Assembly (NCBI GenBank): GCA_029821265.1
Contig: JALGTR010000003.1
Location: forward strand, 1 to 42,012
Origin: Candidatus Zipacnadia bacterium
GTDB taxonomy: Bacteria > Armatimonadota > Zipacnadia > Zipacnadales > UBA5352
Length of the DNA: 42,012 nucleotides
Direction of reading: 5' to 3'
Under the pieces are notes generated by a model. The model did no database searches and was not told where the DNA came from. It was given only the letters and a program-made list of their open reading frames with translations. The translations under genes were made by a program, and so were the position numbers. Positions within the stretch are counted from its first letter, which is position 1. The number at the start of each line of letters is the position of its first letter. Shown in pieces: positions 8,380 to 17,029 of the stretch.

Positions 8380-9723
8380 GTGTTCAGCTTCTTCCGCCGC
8401 ACGCCGCAGCGCAGGCTCCTCGTGATCGGTCTCGATGGCGTTCCGCACTCGCTGCTGACGAGGCTCATCGAGGACGGGGAGATGCCGACACTGGCGGAGA
8501 TCGCCCAAACAGGCGACCTCCGCCGCGCCATCTCCACCCAGCCGACCGTCTCCTGCGCCGCCTGGACATCGTTCGTGACCGGGGTCAACCCCGGGGCGCA
8601 TGGCGTCTTCGGCTTCGTGGACCGCAAGCAGGGCTCTTACGATCAGTACATCACCGGCTCGCGCTACGTCATCGCGCCACAGATCTGGCGCGTGCTGAGC
8701 GAGCGCAACCTGCGCAGCATCATCATGAACGTGCCGGTGACCGCGCCGCCGCCCGAGATCAACGGGATGGTCGTCAGCGGCTTTCTCGCGCCGAAACTTC
8801 AGGGGGCGACGTACCCTGAGAGCCTTGCCCAGCGCCTCGATCGTCTCGGTTACCGCATCGACATCGACCCATGGAAGGCGCGCGAATCGCTCGACTTTCT
8901 GCTCGAAGACCTCGACGCGACCCTGAAGGGTCGGGTGGCGGGCGCAACCGACCTGCTCTCCCGCGAGAAATGGTCATATGCGATGGTGCACATCATGGGC
9001 ACTGACCGCATCAACCACTTCATGTGGGGCAAGTGGGCCGAGGATGACCCTGTCTACGCCCCGCAGTTCGTCGACTACTATCGGAAGGTCGATGCCGCCG
9101 TGGGGGAGATCGCGCGAGCCGCCGGCGATGACACCGAGCTGCTTCTGCTGAGTGACCACGGCTTCACGAAGACCATCCGTGAGGTGAACATCGACGCGTG
9201 GCTGCGCGAGCGCGGCTACCTCAACCTGCCGGTCTCCGAGGAGGCCCGCATCTCGGACGTCGATGAGCGAAGCCGCGTCTTCTCGATGACACCCGGGCGC
9301 ATCTACCTCAACGTGAGCGAACGTGAGCCGAAGGGCTGCGTCGAGGCGGGGGAGGAGTACGAGACGCTTCGCGATGAGCTGATCGAGGGTCTCATGCAGC
9401 TGAGGGACCCTGAGACCGGCGAGCAGGTGCTCGAGAGCGTCCAGCGCCGGGAGGACCTCTGGCAGGGGGAGGCGCTTGACCGCGCACCCGACCTGCTGGC
9501 CATCCCGCGCGATGGATATGACCTTAAGAGCACGCCCGGCAGCAATGATCTCTTCACCACCAGCCCGATCACCGGCATGCACACCTTCGACGATGCCTTC
9601 TGGCTGATCCGCGGGCGGCAGTTCCACGATGGGACGCCCTCGGTCCACGACGGCGCCGCCACGGCACTTTCGCTGCTTGGCCAGGAGATACCGGCGTCGA
9701 TTGAGGGGCGGCCGATGGCGTAA
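8380..9723 (+). CDS. Alkaline-phosphatase-superfamily (type I phosphodiesterase/nucleotide pyrophosphatase-like) protein
   Basis: VIGLDGVPHSLLTRLIEDGEMPTL, AAWTSFVTGVNPGAHGVFGF, LLLLSDHGF; GTG start 3 bp after cysC. Confidence 0.85.
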   Translation: MFSFFRRTPQRRLLVIGLDGVPHSLLTRLIEDGEMPTLAEIAQTGDLRRAISTQPTVSCAAWTSFVTGVNPGAHGVFGFVDRKQGSYDQYITGSRYVIAPQIWRVLSERNLRSIIMNVPVTAPPPEINGMVVSGFLAPKLQGATYPESLAQRLDRLGYRIDIDPWKARESLDFLLEDLDATLKGRVAGATDLLSREKWSYAMVHIMGTDRINHFMWGKWAEDDPVYAPQFVDYYRKVDAAVGEIARAAGDDTELLLLSDHGFTKTIREVNIDAWLRERGYLNLPVSEEARISDVDERSRVFSMTPGRIYLNVSEREPKGCVEAGEEYETLRDELIEGLMQLRDPETGEQVLESVQRREDLWQGEALDRAPDLLAIPRDGYDLKSTPGSNDLFTTSPITGMHTFDDAFWLIRGRQFHDGTPSVHDGAATALSLLGQEIPASIEGRPMA

Positions 9724-9827
9724 GCGGGCACGGGCACTGCGGGAAGACCGTCGGTGCGGGACGCAGGATGCGGGGCGGCCGATGGCGAAGTTGATGGGCG
9801 AACCGCCGGCAAAGCACAGGGGGGAAG

Positions 9828-10508
9828 GTGGCCCTCATCTCCGACACCGCACTCGTCTCAAGGCCCGAAGATCGCGCCGACCGACGCTCCGTCGTCTGCG
9901 CTCCCGGCGTGCGTCACCCCGGCGGCGGCTATCTGGCGCTGCCCAAGCGCGTCCTCGATATCGCCGGCGCGATCGCGCTTCTTCCCGCCGCGGCAGTGAT
10001 CGTGGCTGCCGCTGCTGTGGCCATCAGGCTCACTTCTCCCGGCCCGGCGCTATACCGCCAGCTTCGCGTCGGCCGTGGCGGCCGCGTCTTCACGCTGCTC
10101 AAGCTACGGACGATGGTTGACGGGGCCGAGGCCGAGACAGGGCCAGTCTGGGCCGCGCCGGATGACCCGCGCCTGACGCCCGCGGGAGGAGTCCTCCGAC
10201 GATTTCACATCGACGAACTGCCCCAGCTGTGGAACGTTCTGCGCGGTGAGATGAGCCTCATCGGCCCCCGCCCCGAGCGTCCCCATTTCGTGCGCAGACT
10301 GCGCGGCGTGCTTCGAGACTACGACGACCGCCTCTCTGTCCGGCCCGGGATCACAGGATGGGCTCAGATCCACCGCGGTCCGGACACCTGCATCGCCGAT
10401 GCAGCGGAGAAGCTGCGCTACGACCTGGAGTATGTCCGCCGGGCATCACCCGGCCTCGACGCCCGGATCGCGCTGGAAACTCTTCGCACTGTGCTGATCG
10501 GTCACTGA
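9828..10508 (+). CDS. Undecaprenyl-phosphate sugar phosphotransferase-like (WcaJ/PglC family)
   Basis: LPKRVLDIAGAIALL TM segment, RLTSPGPALYRQLRVGRGGRVFTLLKLRTM, RRFHIDELPQLWNVLRGEMSLIGPRPERP, VRPGITGWAQ. Confidence 0.92.
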   Translation: MALISDTALVSRPEDRADRRSVVCAPGVRHPGGGYLALPKRVLDIAGAIALLPAAAVIVAAAAVAIRLTSPGPALYRQLRVGRGGRVFTLLKLRTMVDGAEAETGPVWAAPDDPRLTPAGGVLRRFHIDELPQLWNVLRGEMSLIGPRPERPHFVRRLRGVLRDYDDRLSVRPGITGWAQIHRGPDTCIADAAEKLRYDLEYVRRASPGLDARIALETLRTVLIGH

Positions 10509-10514
10509 CGTGAT

Positions 10515-10560
10515 TTGACAGCCGAGGCACATTGTGTTACGTTCTCCCAAAGTGTGTCAC
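10515..10560 (+). promoter_or_regulatory. nikR promoter with overlapping NikR-type operator
   Basis: TTGACA (10515-10520), 17 bp, weak -10 TACGTT (10538-10543); GTGTTAC-N13-GTGTCAC at 10534-10560. Confidence 0.55.
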
Positions 10561-10571
10561 CGGAGGCGACG

Positions 10572-10982
10572 ATGAGTGCCCTGGAACGTTTCGGCGTCTC
10601 GATGTCCCGGGATCTGCTTCGGCAGTTCGATCAGGCGATCAGGGACGCCGGGTACGCCAATCGGTCGGAGGCGCTGCGCGACATCGTGCGGGACTTCCTC
10701 ACGCGCCGGCGCTGGGAGGAGCCCGGTGAGGAGGTCGTGGGCACGATCTCCATCGTCTACGATCACCACGTGCACGACGTCAACGCCACGCTGACAGCAC
10801 TGCAGCATGACGCCGAGGCGAGGGTCATCTGTGCGACCCACGTACACCTCGACCATCACAACTGCATCGAGGTCATCGTGGTGCGTGGCCAGGCGGACGA
10901 GGTGCGACGCCTCGCGGACCACATGATCAGCATTCGGGGCGTCAAGCACGGCGCTCTGAGCTGCACATCCGACCAACCATGA
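10572..10982 (+). CDS. nikR: Nickel-responsive transcriptional regulator NikR
   Basis: RHH N-terminus MSALERFGVSMSRDLLRQFDQ...NRSEALRDIVRDFL and Ni-site motif LQHDAEARVICATHVHLDHHNCIEVIVVRG (three His plus Cys conserved). Confidence 0.95.
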   Translation: MSALERFGVSMSRDLLRQFDQAIRDAGYANRSEALRDIVRDFLTRRRWEEPGEEVVGTISIVYDHHVHDVNATLTALQHDAEARVICATHVHLDHHNCIEVIVVRGQADEVRRLADHMISIRGVKHGALSCTSDQP

Positions 10983-11012
10983 GACAGGAACCCGCAGCGC
11001 TCGTTTTTTTTG

Positions 11013-11048
11013 TGGACAGCGGTAACACGATTTCTTGAATAGTAACAC
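11013..11048 (+). promoter_or_regulatory. Candidate promoter with second NikR-type operator, upstream of the pseudopilin/ECF operon
   Basis: TGGACA (11013-11018), 16 bp, TTGAAT (11035-11040); GTAACAC-N13-GTAACAC at 11022-11048. Confidence 0.5.
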
Positions 11049-11063
11049 GCTTGGAGTGTCCTG

Positions 11064-11735
11064 ATGCCACGCCGTGGTTTCACGCTCATTGAGCTGCTTG
11101 TGGTCATCGCCATCATCGCGATTCTGGCGGCAATCCTCTTTCCCGTGTTCTCTCGCGCGCGTGAGAGGGCGCGCGCGATCACCTGTGCCAGCAACATGAA
11201 GCAGATGGGCCTGGCCTTCGCGATGTACACCACCGACTATGATGAGACCTACCCGCCGACCTATCAGTGGAAGACGAACCTGCAGCCGTACATGCGCAAC
11301 ACGCAGATGTTCAAGTGCCCCAGCCGGCCGCAGCTTCCCTGGTACTACGGCCACGGCTACAACTGCGGGCTCTTCGGATGGGAGACCGTTGACGGGAATC
11401 CGGCCGCAGGTTTCGCGGAGCGTTCGCTGGCAGCGATCGTCAGCCCCAGCCACAAGATCCTGCTCGCCGAGTGGGACCGATGCAACTCAGGTCCCCCAAA
11501 CGGCATTAGGGCGGTGACCAGGGGCGGCTCCACCTGTGCGTGGTCGGTCAGCAGGGTCCACAACGACGGCTCGAATGTGCTCTTCGGCGACGGTCATGTG
11601 AAGTGGCTCAAGCCCGACGTCTACCACTCGAACACCGAACGCGAGGAGAACGGGACGATCATCCCCGCCGATGCTCGTCCAGTTCCAGAGGAGATCTGGC
11701 GCGAATACTGGGACACGAGGTACGAGGTCAATTGA
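11064..11735 (+). CDS. Type IV pilin-like / DUF1559-like pseudopilin with C-terminal H-X9-DG motif
   Basis: [52 protein letters not shown] and [18 protein letters not shown]. Confidence 0.9.
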   Translation: MPRRGFTLIELLVVIAIIAILAAILFPVFSRARERARAITCASNMKQMGLAFAMYTTDYDETYPPTYQWKTNLQPYMRNTQMFKCPSRPQLPWYYGHGYNCGLFGWETVDGNPAAGFAERSLAAIVSPSHKILLAEWDRCNSGPPNGIRAVTRGGSTCAWSVSRVHNDGSNVLFGDGHVKWLKPDVYHSNTEREENGTIIPADARPVPEEIWREYWDTRYEVN

Positions 11736-12337
11736 GTACGCGGAACCCGGAGGGCTCTCAGACCACCGTTGCTGAGCAGTTCGAACGCGCGCGGGAGCTG
11801 ACCGTCGGCGGCCTGGCGATCGCGCTCGGAGTGCTTGTGCCGATAGTGTTCCACGCGATCGGAGGCGGTCGGGCGGGCAGCACATTCCTCCCGATGTACC
11901 TCCCGGTTCTCGCGTGCGGTATGCTGGTCTCGCCGGGTATCGCGGCCGCGGTGGGGCTGATCACACCCGCGCTGTCGTCGGCGCTCACCGGGATGCCGCC
12001 GGTGTTGCCGGTGCTGCCGCTGATGGTTGTGGAGCTGGCCGCGCTGGGGGCGCTCGCATCACTTCTGCACCGGCGTCTGAAGCTGCACGTCATCCCTGCC
12101 ACGGCTGTTGCGCTGCTTGGCGAGCGAGTCGTCATGGGTATTGCGGTGGCGCTCGCGGTCGGCCTGCTTCCGGCCGATCTGCTGGAGGCGCTCCCTCCGC
12201 CGATGCGTCAGCCACTTCCGTATGTGATCGGAGCCACGGTGACAGCTCTGCCCGGTCTGGCGCTGCAGCTTGTCGTGGTGCCCGTCATCGTTGCGGCGGT
12301 TGAGCGCACATCGCTGCTGCAGGGGCGAGGGAGTTAG
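11732..12337 (+). CDS. ECF transporter S component-like integral membrane protein (not CbiM/NikM-like)
   Basis: Multiple TM helices ([59 protein letters not shown]); TTG start overlaps the upstream stop (TTGA); followed by EcfT and ATPase genes. Confidence 0.7.
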   Translation: MSTRNPEGSQTTVAEQFERARELTVGGLAIALGVLVPIVFHAIGGGRAGSTFLPMYLPVLACGMLVSPGIAAAVGLITPALSSALTGMPPVLPVLPLMVVELAALGALASLLHRRLKLHVIPATAVALLGERVVMGIAVALAVGLLPADLLEALPPPMRQPLPYVIGATVTALPGLALQLVVVPVIVAAVERTSLLQGRGS

Positions 12338-12341
12338 GGTG

Positions 12342-13124
12342 ATGCTTGGGCACGAACTCCTCGACGAGTGGTCGCACCTGCGATCACCCCTGCATCGAAC
12401 CGACGCGCGCGTGAAGCTGCCCTGCGCGCTCGTCCTTGTGGTCGCGATCGTGATGGTTCCGGTCTCCAGCAACTGGCTGCTGATGCCCTTTGCGGCGCTC
12501 ATCTTCGCGCTTGCGGTTGCGTCTGGCCTGCCCGGGCGCTGGATCCTCAAGCGTCTGCTGGTCATCGTCCCGTTCCTTGCCATCAGCGGGCTTCTGGTTG
12601 CGCTGTTGCCACAGGCGGAGGCGTCCGCCGTGCACCATGCGGGGGGAGTCGGGGGGAGGCAACTGGTGCGCCACGCTCTTGCGGTCTGGCTCTCCGTCGG
12701 GGGCAAGTGTGTGCTGACGCTGGTGGCCGCGACGCTTCTGACTGGTACGAGCTCGTCGGCGGATCTCGTTCGCGCGGCGCAGGCTCTTCGGATGCCTCAC
12801 ACGCTCACGGCCCTGACGGGCCTGGCGATGACCTACCTCGGGGTGCTCTCCGATGAGGTGGCGCGCATGATCACTGCCAGCCGCAGCCGCGGACGCGTCA
12901 GCGGCCTGAGACGCAGGGCAGGCGTTTTGTGCAGCGTGGTTGTCACCGCCATCGTGCGCGGCTTCGAGCGCGCGGAGCGGGTCGCTCTTGCCATGGTCTC
13001 GCGCGGTTACGACGGACGCATTCCCGATCTCACCCGCGAGCCGGTCCCCCACGCGCAGATCGCCGGTGGAGTCTGCTTTGTGATATGCACCTGCGCGCTC
13101 TACTGGGCGGGGGTGGGGCTGTGA
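12342..13124 (+). CDS. ECF transporter transmembrane component (EcfT/CbiQ/NikQ family)
   Basis: HRTDARVKLPCALVLVVAIV, AQALRMPHTLTALTGLAMTYLGVL, RGFERAERVALAMVSRGYDGR (EcfT coupling motif). Confidence 0.88.
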   Translation: MLGHELLDEWSHLRSPLHRTDARVKLPCALVLVVAIVMVPVSSNWLLMPFAALIFALAVASGLPGRWILKRLLVIVPFLAISGLLVALLPQAEASAVHHAGGVGGRQLVRHALAVWLSVGGKCVLTLVAATLLTGTSSSADLVRAAQALRMPHTLTALTGLAMTYLGVLSDEVARMITASRSRGRVSGLRRRAGVLCSVVVTAIVRGFERAERVALAMVSRGYDGRIPDLTREPVPHAQIAGGVCFVICTCALYWAGVGL

Positions 13125-13846
13125 GCCTTCTTCGCGTCGATGATCTGCATTTTCGCTATCCTGACGGCACCGCGGCGCTCACCGGGGTGACGTTCTCCCT
13201 CGACCACGGCGATTCGCTGGGCCTCGTCGGCCGCAACGGTGCGGGGAAATCCACCCTCCTGCTGCACCTCAACGGGATCCTGCACGGCACGGGCGCAGTG
13301 CGTGTGCACGACCAGCCCGTCGAGCAGTGGCCGGCCGGAGAGTTGCGCGCGACGGTCGGGCTCGTGTTCGAGGATCCGGCCGATCAGCTCTTCATGCCAA
13401 CAGTGCTCGACGACGTCTGCTTCGGCCCCCTGAATGCCGGTCTGTCGGCCGATGAGGCCCGGCGGCGAGCCCTTGAGGTCCTGCACTCCGTTGGTGCGGC
13501 CGACCTCGCGGATCGCGCTCCACACCACCTCTCGGCCGGCCAGATGCGCCGCGTCGCGCTGGCGGGAGTGCTCGCGATGGAGCCGGAGCTGCTTGTGATC
13601 GATGAGCCGGTCATGGCGCTCGATCCGGAGGGCCGAGAGTCGGTCATCGAGCTCCTGCGGGACCTTCCGCAGGCGAAGATCATCGCCACGCACGACCTCG
13701 AGCTCGTGCTGGAGGTCTGCAATAGGGTCGCGATACTCGATGGCGGGCGTATACAGGCCCAGGGGCCGGCCCGCGACCTGCTCGCCGATGACACCCTCCT
13801 GCGCAACCACGGACTGCGTGTGCCGGCAAGTCTCCGCTTCGTCTGA
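13121..13846 (+). CDS. ECF/cobalt-nickel-type ABC transporter ATPase (CbiO/NikO family)
   Basis: Walker A GRNGAGKST, Q-loop region VFEDPADQLF, signature LSAGQMRRVALAGVLAMEPELLVIDEP; GTG start overlaps the EcfT stop. Confidence 0.93.
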   Translation: MSLLRVDDLHFRYPDGTAALTGVTFSLDHGDSLGLVGRNGAGKSTLLLHLNGILHGTGAVRVHDQPVEQWPAGELRATVGLVFEDPADQLFMPTVLDDVCFGPLNAGLSADEARRRALEVLHSVGAADLADRAPHHLSAGQMRRVALAGVLAMEPELLVIDEPVMALDPEGRESVIELLRDLPQAKIIATHDLELVLEVCNRVAILDGGRIQAQGPARDLLADDTLLRNHGLRVPASLRFV

Positions 13847-13989
13847 GGCCGGCCACCCCCGCGAACCTCAGCATCGCCTCGATCGTCAGACAGATGATTC
13901 GCTGTTGTGCTGCCTCTCGCAGGGAAATCACGCCGCAGTGCGGAAATACCCTCCGATCTCTGGCCGACGAGCCGTGAAAGGAGCACTTC

Positions 13990-14958
13990 ATGGATATCGA
14001 TCGTGACGAGGCGCGTGCGATGCTGCGCACCATGCACACGATTCGCCGCTTCGAGCTCAAGGCCCAGCACCTGTTCGAGGAGGGCCTGGCACGCGGGGAG
14101 TTCCTCGGCGCGCTGCACTCGTATGAGGGCCAGGAGGCCGTTGCCGTGGGGGTCTGCGCGCATCTGCGTCCGGAGGATGCGGTGCTCAGCAGCCACCGCG
14201 GGCATGGCCACGCCATCGCCAAGGGCGCCGATATTCGGGCGATGATGGCCGAGCTGCTGGGGAAGGTCACCGGTATCAGCGGCGGCCACGGGGGCTCGAT
14301 GCACATGTTCGACCCCGCCGTCGGCCTGCTCGGCGGCAACGGCATCGTGGGGGGTGGCACACCTCTGGCCCTCGGACCGGCCTTTGCAGCGCAGTATCGC
14401 GGTAACGACCGGGTGACTGCATGTTTCTTCGGCGAGGGCGCCGCGGCACAGGGCGTGTTCCACGAGTCGATGAACCTCGCCTCGCTCTGGCAGCTTCCCG
14501 TGATATACGTGTGTGAGAATAACCTCTGGGCCGCGACCACGCCGGTCAATGACGCCTGGCCGGTCGAGGACCTTGCGCCGCGCGCCGAGAGCTTCGGCAT
14601 GCCCGGGATGACCGTGGACGGCAACGACGTGCTGGCCGTCTACGCGACCGCCGCAGAGGCCGTGGATCGCGCCCGAAGCGGCGGGGGTCCCACGCTCATC
14701 GAGGCCAAGACCTACCGCCATCGCCCCCACTGTATGGTGATCCCCGAGCATCGAGACGAGAGCGAGCTTGAGGAATGGCAGGGCCGCGACCCAATCCCGC
14801 GCTTCGAGAGCTATCTCGTCCGCGAGGGTCTGATGACCGACGTTGAGATTGCCGATCTGCTCACTGAGGTCGAGGCAGAACTCGAGGAAGCAGCGCAGTT
14901 CGCCCGGCAGAGCGAGCTGCCCGCGCCGGATACGTTTGCAGATCACCTCTGGGCATAA
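13990..14958 (+). CDS. Thiamine-dependent 2-oxoacid (pyruvate/acetoin) dehydrogenase E1 alpha subunit
   Basis: MLRTMHTIRRFE, SSHRGHGHAIAKG, SGGHGGSMHMFDP, TPP motif GEGAAAQGVFHESMNLASLWQLPVIYVCENN. Confidence 0.92.
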   Translation: MDIDRDEARAMLRTMHTIRRFELKAQHLFEEGLARGEFLGALHSYEGQEAVAVGVCAHLRPEDAVLSSHRGHGHAIAKGADIRAMMAELLGKVTGISGGHGGSMHMFDPAVGLLGGNGIVGGGTPLALGPAFAAQYRGNDRVTACFFGEGAAAQGVFHESMNLASLWQLPVIYVCENNLWAATTPVNDAWPVEDLAPRAESFGMPGMTVDGNDVLAVYATAAEAVDRARSGGGPTLIEAKTYRHRPHCMVIPEHRDESELEEWQGRDPIPRFESYLVREGLMTDVEIADLLTEVEAELEEAAQFARQSELPAPDTFADHLWA

Positions 14959-14996
14959 GCGCGGATATCCCGTGAAAAGCAGCGAGGAGCGCGACC

Positions 14997-15968
14997 ATGA
15001 GAAACGTCACCTACGTGCGGGCGCTCAACGAGGCAATTGCCGAGGAGATGGAGCGCGACGATGACGTCTTTCTCATCGGCGAGGACATCGCCGACTGCGG
15101 TGGCGTCTTCGGCGTCACGGCCGGGATGCTCAGGCGCTTCGGCCGCCGCCGGGTCTGGCAGACGCCGATCTCGGAGGCGGCATTCACGGGCCTTGCAGTC
15201 GGCGCGGCCATGGCCGGTCTGCGGCCCGTCTGCGAGATCATGTATGTGGACTTCGCGACCACCTGCATGGATCAGATCCTGAACCAGGCCGCGAAACTGC
15301 GTTACATGTCCGGCGGGCAGCTCACCGTTCCCCTCGTGATCCGCACGCAGCAGGGCGGCGGCACCTGCGAGGCGGCGCAGCATTCCCAGAACTTCGAGGC
15401 GATCTTCGCGCACGTGCCCGGTCTGAAGGTCGCGATGCCCGCGACCCCGCACGACGCGAAGGGACTGCTCAAAGCCGCGATCCGGGACGATAATCCGGTC
15501 ATCTTCCTCGAGCACAAGCTGCTCTACGAGACGAAGGGCGAGATACCGCGCGAGGAGTATGTCATTCCGCTCGGTGAGGCCGACATCAAGCGCGAGGGCG
15601 ATCAGCTGACGCTCGTTGCTACCTCGAGGATGGTCCTCCACGCGCTCGAGGCGGCCGATCGGGTGGCTGGCGAGGTCAGTGTGGAGGTTATCGATCCCCG
15701 CACGATCGTGCCGTTTGACCTTGACACTGTCGCGGCCTCCGTCGAGAAGACCGGTCGTCTGCTGATCGTCCAGGAGGCGTGGCAGAGTGGGGGCTTCGGC
15801 AGCGAGATCATCAGGCGCATCGTCGATCGTTGCTTCGACAGCCTGAAGGCTCCCCCGCGTGTGCACGGCTCCGAGGACGTGCCGATGCCTTTCAGCCCGT
15901 CACTCGAGGCGCGTGTGCTCCCCAATCCCGACAGCATCGCGTCGGCGATCCGGGAGATCGTCGCGTAA
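14997..15968 (+). CDS. 2-oxoacid (pyruvate/acetoin) dehydrogenase E1 beta subunit
   Basis: ALNEAIAEEMERDDDVFLIGEDIADCGGVFGVT, TPISEAAFTGLAVGAAMAGLRPVCEIMYVDF, VIDPRTIVPFD. Confidence 0.93.
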   Translation: MRNVTYVRALNEAIAEEMERDDDVFLIGEDIADCGGVFGVTAGMLRRFGRRRVWQTPISEAAFTGLAVGAAMAGLRPVCEIMYVDFATTCMDQILNQAAKLRYMSGGQLTVPLVIRTQQGGGTCEAAQHSQNFEAIFAHVPGLKVAMPATPHDAKGLLKAAIRDDNPVIFLEHKLLYETKGEIPREEYVIPLGEADIKREGDQLTLVATSRMVLHALEAADRVAGEVSVEVIDPRTIVPFDLDTVAASVEKTGRLLIVQEAWQSGGFGSEIIRRIVDRCFDSLKAPPRVHGSEDVPMPFSPSLEARVLPNPDSIASAIREIVA

Positions 15969-15980
15969 CGGAGGCAAGCA

Positions 15981-17009
15981 ATGGCCTACCGCGGCGTCAT
16001 CGAGGACCTGCGTGCGTGCGCGCGGGGCGATACACCTTCGCGTGTCCCGGCCTTCGCTCTCGGCGAGGAGTTCGACGTTGAGATGCACGGGGCGGATTAC
16101 CGGGAGTACGTCCGGTCGCCGGACCTGATGGTGCAGGTCCAGCTCGAAGCGGTGGAGCGGTTCGACTACGACTGGATTCTGCTCCATCCTGACGATTACA
16201 TTGAGCTGGAGCCGCTCGGCGTAAGGACCACAGTGGGCCAGAGGATGCCGCCCGCGGCCATTCGCACGTTGCCCGCCTCACGGGATACCCTCGGCTCACT
16301 CAAGCTCCCCGATCCATCCACAGATGGCAGGATGCCCCTGCACCTCGAGGCACTGAGCAACATCAAGGCTGCGTTCGGCGATGATCTGGTGGTCGCCGGC
16401 CGGGTCGCCGCGCCCTTCAGCACCGTCGCCCTGCTCTTCGGCATCAGCGACGGCCTCATCCTTGTGCTCGATGATCCGGACCTGTTCCGCGCTGCAGCCG
16501 ACTGGTGCGTTGAGCTGATGGTCATGTGGGGCAGGGCGCAGCTTGACGCTGGTGCGGACGCCATCTGGCTTGGTGACTGCGTTGCGGCGTCGGGCTTCCT
16601 GTCACCGCAGCAGCATGCCCGGTTCGCGCTCGAACCGGCGAGCCGCGTCAGCGACGCGCTTCGCGAGTACGGGGGCGTTGTCATCTATCATGGCGGTGAC
16701 AGCTCGCTGCCCCATCTGGAGCTTCAGGCGCCACACTACGAGATCATCAACATCGGCGAGGACTGCGCGATCAGCGAGATCAAGGCCGCGATCGGCGACA
16801 GCGTCTGCCTCTCGGGGAACGCCGATCCGATCGACTTGATGAACTGTGACGACCTCGCGGAGGTCGAGACGCGCATCCGGGAGATCGTCGAGGCCGGAAA
16901 GCCCGGGGGTGGGTATATCTTCAACACCGGCGAGGGCGTGCCCCGGCAGACCCGCCCGGAGGTCGTGGAGACGATGATACAGACCGTCAAACGGTACGGG
17001 GGCTACTGA
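15981..17009 (+). CDS. Uroporphyrinogen decarboxylase-family protein (UroD / corrinoid methyltransferase MtbA-like superfamily)
   Basis: Overall UroD-like pattern, e.g. GRVAAPFSTVALLFGISDGLILVLDDPDLF, AQLDAGADAIWLGD, GKPGGGYIFNTGEGVPRQTRPEVVETMIQTVKRYG. Confidence 0.78.
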   Translation: MAYRGVIEDLRACARGDTPSRVPAFALGEEFDVEMHGADYREYVRSPDLMVQVQLEAVERFDYDWILLHPDDYIELEPLGVRTTVGQRMPPAAIRTLPASRDTLGSLKLPDPSTDGRMPLHLEALSNIKAAFGDDLVVAGRVAAPFSTVALLFGISDGLILVLDDPDLFRAAADWCVELMVMWGRAQLDAGADAIWLGDCVAASGFLSPQQHARFALEPASRVSDALREYGGVVIYHGGDSSLPHLELQAPHYEIINIGEDCAISEIKAAIGDSVCLSGNADPIDLMNCDDLAEVETRIREIVEAGKPGGGYIFNTGEGVPRQTRPEVVETMIQTVKRYGGY

Positions 17010-17029
17010 GAGCGGGCGGTGGCCCGCTC
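17010..17029. terminator. Hairpin shared by convergent genes
   Basis: GAGCGGGC-GGTG-GCCCGCTC, lying between and touching the stop codons of the two convergent genes. Confidence 0.55.

Noticed and set aside
11003-11011. Poly-T run downstream of nikR as an intrinsic terminator
   Set aside because: Only a weak, bulged stem (around GAGCTGC/GCAGCGCTC) precedes it; it could also be part of the next promoter's upstream region.
13847-13989. 143-bp gap between the ATPase and E1 alpha as a possible riboswitch or sRNA
   Set aside because: No convincing conserved motif, long stem or strong promoter was found by eye; a covariance-model scan (Rfam) would be needed.
13384-14946. 520-aa minus-strand ORF opposite the ABC ATPase and E1 alpha
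   Set aside because: Antisense shadow of two well-supported genes; composition is His/Arg/Ala-rich with no domain.
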